From Rusavskia elegans (lineage: Eukaryota; Ascomycota; Lecanoromycetes; Teloschistales; Teloschistaceae), in contig SAUG01000078.1 in NCBI GenBank assembly GCA_011316305.1, forward strand, positions 62,001 through 126,000: a stretch of DNA of 64,000 nt. Direction: 5' to 3'. A program made the position numbers and the translations under genes. Positions within the stretch are counted from its first letter, which is position 1; every line of letters starts with the position of its first letter. Shown piece after piece: positions 1 through 10,684 of this stretch. Under the pieces are notes generated by a model. It made no database searches and was not told where the DNA came from. It saw only the letters and a program-made list of their open reading frames with translations.

Positions 1-138
1 AGGCCGACGGCCAGGGGGAGCGAATGAGGGTGATTCTTGGCTGTAGAGGGATTGGCTATCAATATTGTCCTGGTCGGGATACCCTTGACTCTCTTGGACA
101 GCCACTTCTTTGTAGCCAGGTTGACGACGGAAGCCCAT
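1..138 (-). CDS. Partial hypothetical protein, N-terminus only
   Basis: An open frame on the minus strand begins at an ATG at 136-138 and runs without a stop to the left edge, giving 46 residues. It starts MGFRRQPGYKEVAVQESQGY and continues polar and rich in Ser, Gln and Pro (LYSQESPSFAPPGRRP). The composition looks like the disordered N-terminus of a fungal protein. No domain is visible and I do not recognise it; the rest lies outside the window. A chance frame of this length is possible, so confidence is low. Confidence 0.35.
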   Translation of the reverse strand, partial: MGFRRQPGYKEVAVQESQGYPDQDNIDSQSLYSQESPSFAPPGRRP

Positions 139-795
139 GTTGTTTTCTGACACCGAGTGGCTGATACCCTTCGGTCTGTGTTGATACTTGGTGGGCTGGT
201 ACCGAGGTACATTCGATGGAATTTGAGATTCTGTCAACTCCCGACTGTACCTGAGAAGGTCTTCGAGTCTAGTAACGCGTTGCTCATGGTAGGGGCCAGC
301 TCTGGAATCACTAATTACGGTATCAGTAGACAGTCGAGAGTCTCGGTCGCAACATAAGGTGAAAGGGAGCGAGAAAGGCAACAGCTCACCATTCTGCCAT
401 CACTGCCCTTGCTCTGCCGCTTTCTGGTGGACTGAACTTTACAGGATCCACAGACTCGAACTCACTGTGCGTCTCACGTGCGTGGGGAGAACTTCCCTGA
501 GTCAAGAGCTTATGTGTAACTGAATGCAGTTGCTGTTTACTGGAGGTTGGTTGCAGAGGACGCATCAGATGACGGTGCCTCTCTTTGGAGGGTAGATCTT
601 GATGGTGTAGTGAAGGACAGTGCGACCGCGTCGGCGAAAGCTCACTCGGTGGAGGATTTGGCAATGTACGACTGAGATCAATCGTCGCTGGTTTGCAGCT
701 TTGCTATTGTCGACTTCGATAGAACAATAAGAAAAAGTGAAAAGCATCCGTTGCCATAGTGAAGCTAATGAAGCATAGTGTTGGTTGTTGGTGAA
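139..795. other. Intergenic, no gene seen
   Basis: The short frames here are unconvincing and overlap each other on both strands. The left part would be the promoter of the partial gene at the window edge. I see no repeat or RNA gene. Confidence 0.4.
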
Positions 796-1517
796 TCAAC
801 AAGGAATTCCTGTCACGCTCAATTCAGAACAGAAACCAACAGAGTCGGGACTCTTCTGGCGAGGAGGTGTTGATCGACCTACGAAATCCCAACAAGTGAG
901 CTTCAAGTTCGTGAGCACACCTTTGATTTTCGTGCGAAGGTCCGGCTTGTTCGGATCATCCCAATCTTTTTCGAGGCCTGGAATAATGCTCAGCTCAGTA
1001 AGGTCGAATAGAGCTACAAAAGCCTCCGAAACGAAGACGATCACTTCCATTGTGGTCATGAAAAGCACAAGGTAATCCTTGCGTGAATAGATGATGCTCT
1101 GCCAGGGACAACTGACCTCCATCGCACCATGAAGTAACCCTGTCTCTATTTTGTACAAAAGTCGGCCATCTCGATACCTGTTCCACCAGATCGTTGACAT
1201 TCAGGCCTATTGAAAGACGAACGGAGACGAACCACTCTAGCGTCATGTGCCAAGCGCCACTCGTGCCAGATCAATCGTTCTTCTGGGGTGCCTGTCTCCA
1301 GGTCCTCCAAAAATCCGCGAAGTAGCGTCGAACAACTCTTGGCGTAGTCTTCTCCATAGCGTTGGTGGAGGCGATTCTGGAGCGTTATGGCACCAGGATG
1401 ATAGGGGTTATGTTCTGGGAATCTCTCCTGGTTGCCTACTACCGTGACGATATACGTCCTGCATTCAACGGGGTCCCACTGGATGGGTAGGCCGGCGTCG
1501 GTTGGTTGGGGATTCAT
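796..1517 (-). CDS. Hypothetical protein of 227 aa, two exons
   Basis: Two overlapping minus-strand frames join across a putative 38-nt intron (about 1140-1177, donor GTATCG, acceptor GACAG), giving 684 coding bases and 227 residues. The first exon begins MNPQPTDAGLPIQWDPVE and is rich in charged and aromatic residues (LRGFLEDLE, LIWHEWRLAHDAR). The second contains a hydrophobic stretch (DYLVLFMTTMEVIVFVSEAF) that could be one membrane segment. I do not recognise a family. The intron is shorter than most others in this window, so the alternative is a frameshifted pseudogene. The ends are uncertain. Confidence 0.4.
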
Positions 1518-2773
1518 GCTGTCGTGACATCAGTAAAGGAGTAGGTTCGATAGGACCTTAGTGCCACCAGAGGAAGTGGTAAAGAAGATTTACCAATGCT
1601 GTAGTCTTGATCGATCATTTGCAGGTGAAGAAGAAACGTTGTCAGACTCCGACATTACTTGTGGAGATAGTGCACTGGGTGTGCGGTTCCCAAAACCGCT
1701 AGCAGGAGCGTAGTCCGAGCGAGTTTGTTCCTAACGATCGTTCCGTTGTTTTAGACCTCAATTGTAGGCAGATGAGATATCCCTGCAGTGTAAGTCAGTC
1801 ACGGCAGTAAAACAAACCATACTTTTCACCAACCACCCAGGATCTCCCTGTCATACATTCGCATCATCATCAAGCTTTCTTTGTTTCGGCGTGTAATTCG
1901 AAGTTGGTTCTGCCATCTTTCTAGAAATGTTCCGTCGGACAGACTGCAATACCATACTTGGCCCCTTTCGCCTTCTGCACCATCCCCAATCCTGCAGGGT
2001 ATTCAATTGGTGTATCAATCTAGGTAGCGCATGTCCTCCTTGCCGAATTTAAGGTCACTATCTTCATCGGCATCCACTGAAGCCTGATGCAACATACTTA
2101 CTGACAATGAACACGGCAAACCTGGGAGATAGTTGCTGGAATATTTCCTTCTCATTACTCTAGCCTCTGCATATGTGGCAGGTCCCGCGAGCCTTCCTCT
2201 TGTCACAAAAGATCCTTCTTATCGGTGGAGTACTGTCAGGATCCTTGGCTTTGGATCGGGGAAAGACTGACTAACCTTGCCGATGCTTATGTAGTGTTCG
2301 AGCCACCAAAGACATTGCTGATTACTATCGAGAGAGTAGCATTGTCGAGAATTCGACAGCCGTTCTTTCTGCATTCGATGTTTTCATTTGAGATTCCAGC
2401 ATTAACGATCACTACAGTAGCCTTCGTGTTTCGCTACATGTGGTCTGCACAAATTCGAACCCTCCTGTGCGGACAGTCAACCAGCCGATGTCTGCTGCAG
2501 TTTGACGAGGATTTGAGAGGCGAGACGATTTGGTGCATGTGGCTAGTTCGGTCAGCGCATTGCCGTTGGCGTGATCCAGAAGAACTGAACGGTTGCGAGG
2601 TTCTGGCTTTTCCGGCTGCGTCTGGTCTTGGACGACGTCGTTGGTCATTCGATGCATACATCTACCACGTAGCAACGGCAAGGAGCCAAGACCAAGGACG
2701 CGAATAGTAGAAGACACTTGACCCCCACTGGGTTCAGAAAATCTATCAACGCACTACTGTCAGGCTTGTTCGT
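1518..2773. other. Intergenic, 1.26 kb, no gene supported
   Basis: A 160-codon plus-strand frame at 2225-2707 overlaps two minus-strand frames and shows no domain or coding pattern that I trust. No repeat, tRNA or transposon end was seen. Confidence 0.4.
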
Positions 2774-4807
2774 TCAACCTACCACCTGCCATTTCACATT
2801 GCTGTACCCGACAATTTGTGTAAAGACTTCGTCTCTTTTCGCTACGTTGCTGGCGCTATAGGACAGGTCATCTGCATCATAGAACAGCAGGTCTTTGCCA
2901 GAACCGACTTGGGCAATAGTGTTAACCTAAGAAGAAGGATTAAAATCAATATACCGAAGCGGCCTGGGTCATCGTATACACGAGATCTGTGACGCTCACC
3001 TTCTCCACACGTTTCATCTTGTTGAACGCCACCTTCCATTGATTGTGGGATGTCACAAAAGGCTGAAATTGTACACCCTGAGAGGTCACGACCAGTCTAC
3101 CGCTATGGTTCCCACTCGAGCATGTGTAGGATCCGTGAGATTGAACTGAGGGTTCGGAACTGTCGGACACTAAATTCGCCTGCCACCGACCTTCGGCCTG
3201 AAGACGAGCTATTGCCCACTCAGCTATCGGCAAAGTCAGCAACCAGTTTGAAGAGACGACACGTTGCTTGAATAAATCACCATGGGTTGGAATATCCCAC
3301 AGGAGCCATTTGATTGGTGATACAAGGAGTCTGTATTCTGGGTACCAGCTCGCAATGGGAAATAGGCCGAAGAAAGTCAGACCCGAGAAGAGGGTCATCC
3401 CTTTCACGAGGAGCCAGACGGGCGTCAAATAGAAAGCCACGCAGCCGAGGCTGAACCAACCAAGTGTCCATGCGGTACGGACTGGCTGTCGCCACTCATA
3501 GAAGCTGTTGGACAATCGTAATTAGCCAGCTCGCGTGACTTAACAGAAGTCGGATACGTGGCACTTACTTCAGCAATATCTCCAGGAGATTGGCCATATC
3601 TCCCAGCTGCAACAACAACCATTCTCCCATGACCTCAATCAGCGGGTCGACCCAACTTTGCACGCCTCTTTTCTCGATCTGCTCAGACAATGTATGAGCA
3701 GTTGATAGGGAGTCCTCGATACGTGTTACATCTTGCCGCAGCTTTTCAACGGAAGGTTTTTCGAATCGCCGCCGTAAGACTTGAGCAATCAACGCTAGAC
3801 ACTACCAATCACTAAGCAACGAAGGTTTGGACAGCTTCACCATTATTTACCTACTGCAGCTGCGCAGAGAGCCCCATATGCCCACAGAAAAGTGAAAGCT
3901 ACGAAGTATGCCGAGGTCTCCCTGCGATTCTCCCATCTGTAGATGCGTCGGATGTGCATCGCGAATTCTTGCCATGGAGATGACGCGATCAGGAGTCTCT
4001 CGACGCTGGCACTAACAGTCTCTTGCGATGCAGGTGGGGGCTCCGAGAAGGAGCCAATATACTGGCCACCATACTTCTCTGCTTGCTGAAGGACTAGCTG
4101 GATTGATTTGCAAAGCATCAGCCAAAGGACCGTCGCGTTTTGAAGATCCAACGTACCTGTTGACTATAGGCTTTCCATCCGACCTCCCCAGTTTTGGGGG
4201 TTGGCTCGCTGTCATGCTCTCCGTGTCTTCGTTCCGGTGTGGTCTTTCTTTCGAGTCTTTTTAGCTTCAAGACATGTCGGTCCATGGTCCACCTGACAAA
4301 GAGGTCCTGCCGAGCCTTTTTCAAAATTTCTAGGTCTTCGCAAGCTTTGGCCTTTTCACTTTCCGTCCGTGCATTGTTGAAGGAATCCTGGGCATGAATG
4401 AGCTCTACGTCTTGTGCATGTGTGACTTCCGGGCTCAACAGATTGGCCGCGACCTCTTTGTTGGTCTTGCGTTGTGTCTTCGCTTTTAAGGTGTCCACCG
4501 GGTGTTGGATCAACTGATGGAAGCCCTGGGGCCCCGGCGTTGGCGGTGTGGTTTCGTCAAGACGGCTCTCTCCAGGAACGACTTCTGGGGAGTCTGCTAA
4601 AGTCACGCAATCCGCATTACTGGCGATATTCACTTGATCGTCGGAGACATGCAGGAGGCTCTTCAATTTCCCACTAAGTCGCTTCCGCTTCGATAGGTAG
4701 ATAGCGGTGTCGACTGTCTCCTGCTGTTCAGTCAGGTCATCATTGGGCGCGTCTGACTCTACCGTCGCACGATCAAGGACAGATTCGCCTTTGTGGTTAG
4801 ACAACAT
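2774..4807 (-). CDS. Membrane protein with C-terminal GRAM-like domain (DUF3292-like)
   Basis: Five exons (4157-4807, 3851-4097, 3569-3794, 3000-3504, 2774-2926) join in phase to 593 residues. The N-terminal 215 residues are polar and contain a charged helical stretch (ARTESEKAKACEDLEILKKARQ). A central part has two amphipathic regions. A strongly hydrophobic block follows at about 388-430 (TLGWFSLGCVAFYLTPVWLL), probably membrane-embedded. The last about 110 residues (GRWQANLVSDSSEPSVQ, then GRLVVTSQGVQF and VAFNKMKRVEKV) look like a GRAM/PH-type fold. The order and size resemble the fungal DUF3292 family, whose function I do not know; that assignment is from memory and moderate. It is divergent from the ULP1 gene, sharing a 412-bp upstream region. 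Confidence 0.7.
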
Positions 4808-5219
4808 CTTTGACGACTATTAATATCGCGGTCTAGAAAATAGCGGGGAATTAAGCGGGCAAATCTGGTTGATGATATCAAGGGTCCGACCAGGAAGCTT
4901 AGTGTCCTTCGACAGCCCTATCTTCCGCACTTTCCGTGGCAACAAAGTTAAACTGGACGTTCAACGTTATTGTGCTCTATTGTTCTCGAACATGAATAGC
5001 ATCACATGTCGCAGTTAACTGCACATGTTTACCCAACAACTCCCTCGAATCGAACCATGAAATCCTCCGAGGCTTGCGCTAGGCTTCGGCCAGCTTTTCA
5101 ACACAGTCTTCTCTCGTGGTGTTCTCTCAACCATCATCGCAACTGCCATCTCACTTCTTCGTCACCAACTCCGCTTTCGTCATCATCGTTCATCGCACTT
5201 GCTACGTCAACAATAAGTC
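4808..5219. promoter_or_regulatory. Shared divergent upstream region (DUF3292-like / ULP1)
   Basis: This 412-bp gap separates two start codons on opposite strands, so it must hold both promoters. The last 100 bases before the ULP1 start are pyrimidine-rich (TTCTTCGTCACC, TCGTCATCATCG), typical of fungal start regions. No specific factor site is claimed. Confidence 0.5.
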
Positions 5220-7773
5220 ATGGCATCTTCCGAAATGAGTTGGACCCCTTCATCCTCGGCTAGGAAACGCAAATACCACGAATACTGCGACGCAATCTCC
5301 CTTCCAGCCCTTCCCCATCTTCCAGGCGAATATCCCCAATCCCCTGTAAGCTACGCTGACTTCGGTAGAGATATGTACTTGGTCAGTATCGCCAAATGCT
5401 CAGTACGTTAATGTCCTGCAATCAATTGCTAACGCTCGACAGGGAACACCTACACCAGAAACCCGCGCCGTCTATCAAGGTGTATCAGCCCCCTCGAATG
5501 CGCCAATGCATCTCATTCCAGGCGTACCGCAGTCTCTGAGAAGCTTTATGTATATGATCGCTGGCGCTGCAACTACAGCCCAAGCATTTTCTACCTACAC
5601 CGTCGGCCTCCTTGCCGGTCCGGGTGGACGATTTGCACGATGCCTTCACCACAACGCTGCACCCGTCTTTGAAGCAATTGGGAATACCGCAAAGCGCATC
5701 AAATTGACCATTTGTCCCGAATCATCACAATCAACATCAGCTACTGATTCGACATCAGCACCGCCTTCAAGGCGCATATCTAGCAACATGAACCAATCAG
5801 CCTCGGCTTTTCTACCTTCCCAAACATCAGTCTTGCATCACGCGCGCGAGACTGGCCTCCGCAGAGTAAGAAGCACCTATGGATGGGTCCGAGATCAACA
5901 GCGCCTCATTGAGGCTTCCTATCAAATGTTTGAACACAATGCTGCTCAGCCTCTCTACCACAGCACCAATGCCGAAAATGCCACCATCAGTGCCGGAAGT
6001 GCTGATGGCATTACTGCATACAGAGAACCATCTTCGGCTCAGGATCCGCTCACCCTCTCTACCAACACCCATCATCAACCTAATAGTAGCATTGCTGCCC
6101 TTAATAATGACGGACCACTAGTGTTCGACAATGCTGCAGCACTTATCGACGTCGATGCTCTGGAAGACTCTTCTGAACCGGAAAATATTCGTGACATCGA
6201 CGGCGACATCAACGTTCAGATTGCTCTACACCTCGCTGCTGCGGCTGACTCTGTCCATTCCTCTGATCTTGATGGGCTCAATGAGGAAGATCTGATTGGC
6301 TTCGAAACTAAAGAAGAAAAGAGGGAGCGCATGGCGCAGCAATACCTCGAAGAAATGAAAACTTTACAAGCGGGAATGGATCCCGATCTTTTTACGGAAA
6401 AGCTCCGAATGGTTTGTGAGTCACCAAAGAAGAGTGTGGCATTCTATGACAGTCCAGATAATGGAAGTCCTGTTACCCTCGTCAAAAGGTTCAATCACGC
6501 CGACCCCCTGATACCGCCTTTTAGGCAGCACGTACCGACTTACAGGAATGCATCAGCACCAGCCTTGAGGCGATGCGATACGCCTACCGTTCAAGACGTG
6601 TCAATACCTTATGATGTGTCCGCCATCCCAGTTGCCCTCGATAAGCATCCCTCCCCTAAAAGCACACCGTCGCCGGTAAGTGACGGCGATAGCGCTGTCG
6701 CTAAGACCTCGATCTCCGACGCAGCTCTAACGACCTCCTCCAACAACAATGATACAATGACATCCCGGTCAAGCTCCGTCGCATCACTTGACGTCGTTGC
6801 CAACCATCTTGCCGTGCTCGGCTTCTCGACTCGCCAATCAAAGAAACGATCGTCCGACCTCGAGGCCATTGAGCAGATCAAGCGCGAAAACGAGGCTGCG
6901 CTCGCGGCAGAAGAAGCAGCTAAGCTTGCCAGGGCGGAGGCCGAGCGTCAAAGCATTGAAGAGGCAATACAGGCCAAAGAACGAGCCAGACTTGGAATCA
7001 GACGTATACCCCTTGGGCCCGTTATCGATCCATTGACAGCAGATTGGGAAGAAAGACTCGCCGATGCAATGCGTACTGGAATATCTTCATCGAAAGGTTT
7101 GGCCACGACTTCCACCGGCGAAGTCCTCCGCCGAAGGGACTTTGGCCACGTTTTACCCCAACATGGAGTCGATTCTGCAATGGGATGGCTCAACGACACT
7201 ATCATCTCCGCATACCTCCAAGCAGTCGTTGATTATGCGCAGAAGTCAAGAGAAGTTCGGCGTGGAGACCTTCCAAAGGTCCACGCAATGAACACTTTCT
7301 TCTACGAAAACCTCACCACACGCGGTTACGACAGCGTACAACGGTGGGCTACGAGGGCTAAATTTGGCGGTAGGAATCTCCTGAAGATGGAGACAATCTT
7401 TGTTCCTATCAACAAGGGGGGTAACCATTGGGTGCTCGTGCACGTCAATCCCCAATCCAGAACAATCGAATATTTTGACAGCTTCCACCACCCTCCTGGC
7501 TCAGTATTCAACAACATCAAGATGTGGCTACGGCAAGAGCTTAAAGATGCCTTTGTCGACAGCGAGTGGACTCTCTTGCAGAAAGGAGGACCGAGACAGC
7601 GCAATGCTTCGGATTGCGGTGTTTTCGCGACCACAACTGCGAAGATGATTGTCCTCGGTGTTGACCCTATGGCTTTTTCCGCGAACGAAATGCCGACACA
7701 ACGACGACGAATGCTGGCGGAGCTAATGAATGGAGGGTTGCATGGGGATTTTGCCCCCAATGTTGTCTTTTGA
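5220..7773 (+). CDS. ULP1: SUMO-specific cysteine protease (Ulp1 family, C48)
   Basis: Two exons (5220-5381 and 5443-7773, 61-nt intron) give 830 residues. The C-terminal about 220 residues form a Ulp1 catalytic domain. The WLND substrate-loop motif (MGWLNDTIISAYLQ) is present. The catalytic set is His716 (GGNHWVLVH), Asp733 (YFDSFH), oxyanion Gln773 and nucleophile Cys779 (QRNASDCGVF). The His-Asp spacing of 17 and Gln-Cys spacing of 6 match yeast Ulp1. The N-terminal 500 residues are low-complexity, as is usual for the localisation region, and a coiled-coil stretch rich in Ala, Glu and Lys (residues about 540-590) precedes the protease domain. By family it matures SUMO and removes it from targets, probably at the nuclear envelope. 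The start was chosen because the upstream exon adds conserved-looking sequence in phase. Confidence 0.93.
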
Positions 7774-8261
7774 ATGACACCCAAGGGAATGGATTTGTAC
7801 GATTGAAAGGGCGTTCTTTGGTTGATGGTTACGAATTCCTGGGTAAAGGTCCGGACTGGTTTTGCCTTTGGCGTGGCATTTTCCTCTAGCTTCAAACTGG
7901 CATGTCGGGGCTTTGTGGGCTTTCAGGGGAAAGAAAGCAACAAAAATTTGTTCAAGAGTGCTTGCTACAAGCAGACATTGAAAGGCGTTCAGGAAAGAAA
8001 GGATACAAATGAAAGATAAAGGACGATTGCTGCGGGAAGCCACTCCGAGGAGGTCGAATTGGGGAGTAAGTGGGCGGGTTTCTACGGTTTTGATACCCCG
8101 ATTGAAGCGCTTCATTCTTTTGTACGATAGGCTCGGTTGTATAAGCTCCTTGTAGTGACCTGAAAATCAGGAACTCGATTGACTGCTATCGTGCAACAAT
8201 TGCTGGCTATCGTGAGATGGGTATTGGAAAACACAGCATGCTAAGACAATATAAACCCACA
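7774..8261. other. Convergent 3' region, no gene seen
   Basis: This stretch lies between the stop codons of ULP1 (plus) and ATG18 (minus). It should hold both 3' UTRs. Short frames here are antisense to UTR and carry no recognisable domain. Confidence 0.5.
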
Positions 8262-9900
8262 TCACTTCTCGATCCCACTATCACCAAGCATACTATTCTC
8301 CCCTTCCCCTCCAACCTCATACACCTTGAGCAAACTCCCCTCCCCACCGTTTTCAAGGTCGATGCCAAAGACATAGAAGTGTCCTTCATTCGTCACCACC
8401 ATCACCTGCGGGCTATTATGGCTCATGGCCACCACGCTCTTCAATGGCGCTGTGGACCCTAATCCACTTCCACTGCCGGATGATGATCGTCCTGCGGCAC
8501 CACCTTTTTCTCCGCCCTGGCCCGACAACGTACTCGCCTTGGGGACCTTAAACCAAGCGAAGTCGCGTGTGGGCTCCCACATTTCAGATACGGCGGAAGG
8601 AAGGTATGCGCCTACAGACGCAGCGAAGCTGGTGCCTACATTTTGGGACGTTCGTCGGATCATACCGAGGAGTGTGCCGTTATTTCTGCGTTGGAAGACG
8701 GCTGTGGAGTCGCCACCATTGCTGGTAGTGCGCGAGAGGTCATCAGTGGCGGATTCGCTAGGTGCCGGTGATTCTTCGCGGACTGCTGAGGTGGTATTGT
8801 TTTGAGAGGAGTGCGAGGAACGAGGGCGAAGAGTGGTGCTATCCATACTATCTTTCCGTTTGGCGGAATCGATTTGTCTTGAGGTTTGGCCCGGGGCGGC
8901 GAGTTTGAAGATGTGGACGGTGTCGCTGGCGCTGCTGACACAGAGGAGGGTGCTAGTGGCGTTGAAAGCCATGCTGCAGATGCGGCTGGGCATGCTGCCA
9001 CGGCGAAATTGATAGAGTTTTTTGGCGCTGGGAATGGCGAAAACGCGGATGATGGTACCTTTGTCGGAAGCTGTGGCGAGGAGGGTGCCAGTGTTGTTAA
9101 GGCTTATACATGATAAGGGCGAGCGGTGGGCTTCTGCGACATTGATGGCTTCGAGTTTGAGAGCATCGAAGATAAGGACGTCGCCGGTGGTTGGGGGGAT
9201 ATGATCAGATGTTGGGGGCGCGTGAGGCGCGTGGGAGTTGAGGTTTACTGGGGGCGATTTCTGTGGAAGCGGGTAGGCGAGGTAGCAAGATTCGGATGAC
9301 GGGGAAAGGGCAACGATGGCTACAAAGTGTTACTAAGTTTCCACCACTGATCTCGAGTTACCGACCGTTGGGGTTAGGAGAGGTCTCTATGGTATGAAGG
9401 AGCTTCATGTTGCTGATGTCGTAGAGGTAAATCTGGTCCTCGAGGACAACGGCCAGTCTCTTCCGGTTCAGCCTGATGGCGAGCACGGCGGTAGGAAAGG
9501 TGAGCTCGCAGATGGTTGATTTTCTCTGTTTTGATGCCGTCAGTGCTCCATGTCATGTAGCGTGCTGAGCCTCTAGGGTCGTATTGTTTGTTACTAAATG
9601 CCCTCGCAACTCTTTCCTTGTGCCGGCAGCAAAAGCGGACGTACTTTTGTGTTCGTTATCTGCAATCTTCTTGGTGACAGGATGAGAGCAACCAAGGAGG
9701 TAGAAAAGAGCATCTCCAGCAGCGCGATGTCGCCATGCTTGGTCTCGAAGCATTTCGAGAAAGGATCGGTTGTGTATATTCTAAAGCCTCGGATTGTGCC
9801 TGTAGCATCTTGTCAACTGGATTCCTCGTAGAACAGATAACATCGTACCAATAGCCAAGTGGCTGTAGTCCTGGTTGAAGGTCACGAAGTTCATGGTCAT
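8262..9900 (-). CDS. ATG18: Autophagy PROPPIN, WD40 phosphoinositide-binding protein
   Basis: Four exons (9849-9900, 9645-9799, 9366-9525, 8262-9319; introns 49, 119 and 46 nt) give 474 residues. The start [18 protein letters not shown] is typical of fungal Atg18. Later stretches ([56 protein letters not shown]) are blades of the seven-bladed propeller. The diagnostic FRRG motif that binds PI3P and PI(3,5)P2 is at residues 227-230 ([12 protein letters not shown]). A Ser-rich loop of about 150 residues between the last blades ([16 protein letters not shown] onwards) is expected in this family. It acts at the phagophore with Atg2 and at the vacuole. The coding end follows a last blade ending [15 protein letters not shown]. 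Confidence 0.95.
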
Positions 9901-10684
9901 GATGTACAGGGATGATTAGGAAACTAGACAGGGAACAGAAGAGTATCACAGGTGAGGAAGACTAAGGAAATCGAAATGCTTCAGGAATACTTAGAAGGGC
10001 GGTGATCACTGAAGCAGCTTAACATTTGTGACGATACATGTGTATCTAGGCCTACCATTTCGATGACTATGTTCTGTAGGATAGGGTATGTCCGCGCACG
10101 GTGACAGCTTCACTGTTCAGATAGTGATATCGCGGCTATCGCGTCTCCCTCGTCGAATCTCTTGGCGAGTCGTGTAAGAAATCAATCGCAATGTGGGCCA
10201 CACAGCGACCACCAACGGGATACTGACAACCTAGTAACTTCCATGTTGCTACTTCATTCCTCATTTCATATACGCCTACATTTGCAAAAGCAGCTGTTCA
10301 GCAAGGTCTAGGCCATCGTTATATCGAGATTCAATACCAGAGTACCCACTAGTGTATAACCCTCATTGCGATTGATTGTTTACACCGGAAGCTTAGCAAG
10401 CCTCTATCAAACCGACATTAGCTCCATTTTTTTGGGAGCAAAACTAATATCGGCGAACATCATGGTCATCTACAGCATCAGGTCTTATCCCTCAAATTTT
10501 GGACAAGATCATTTGAAGCTGAAAGATGACCTCCGCCTAAAGTCACTTGCATGTGTAAATTTCACGTACGGATCAATGAAAAATCGATTGGAGCTGCCTG
10601 TATAGGAGCCTATCCTATCTTACTGCAAGTATAATTAGTGCACTGGGATAGATTCGGCCGCCTCGTCTCGGCTACGGAAGAAGA
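9901..10684. promoter_or_regulatory. Divergent upstream region of ATG18 and PPM2
   Basis: This gap of 784 bp lies between two start codons facing away from each other. It is moderately AT-rich in its right half. The only frame (10366-10605) has no domain and I do not call it. No transposon or RNA gene was seen. Confidence 0.45.

Noticed and set aside
2225..2707. 160-codon plus-strand frame
   Set aside because: It overlaps minus-strand frames, has no domain or motif, and is rich in Arg, Trp and Cys like random sequence. It is not supported as a gene.
7326..7895. 189-codon minus-strand frame
   Set aside because: It is antisense to the catalytic domain of the ULP1 gene and is explained by codon bias of the true strand.
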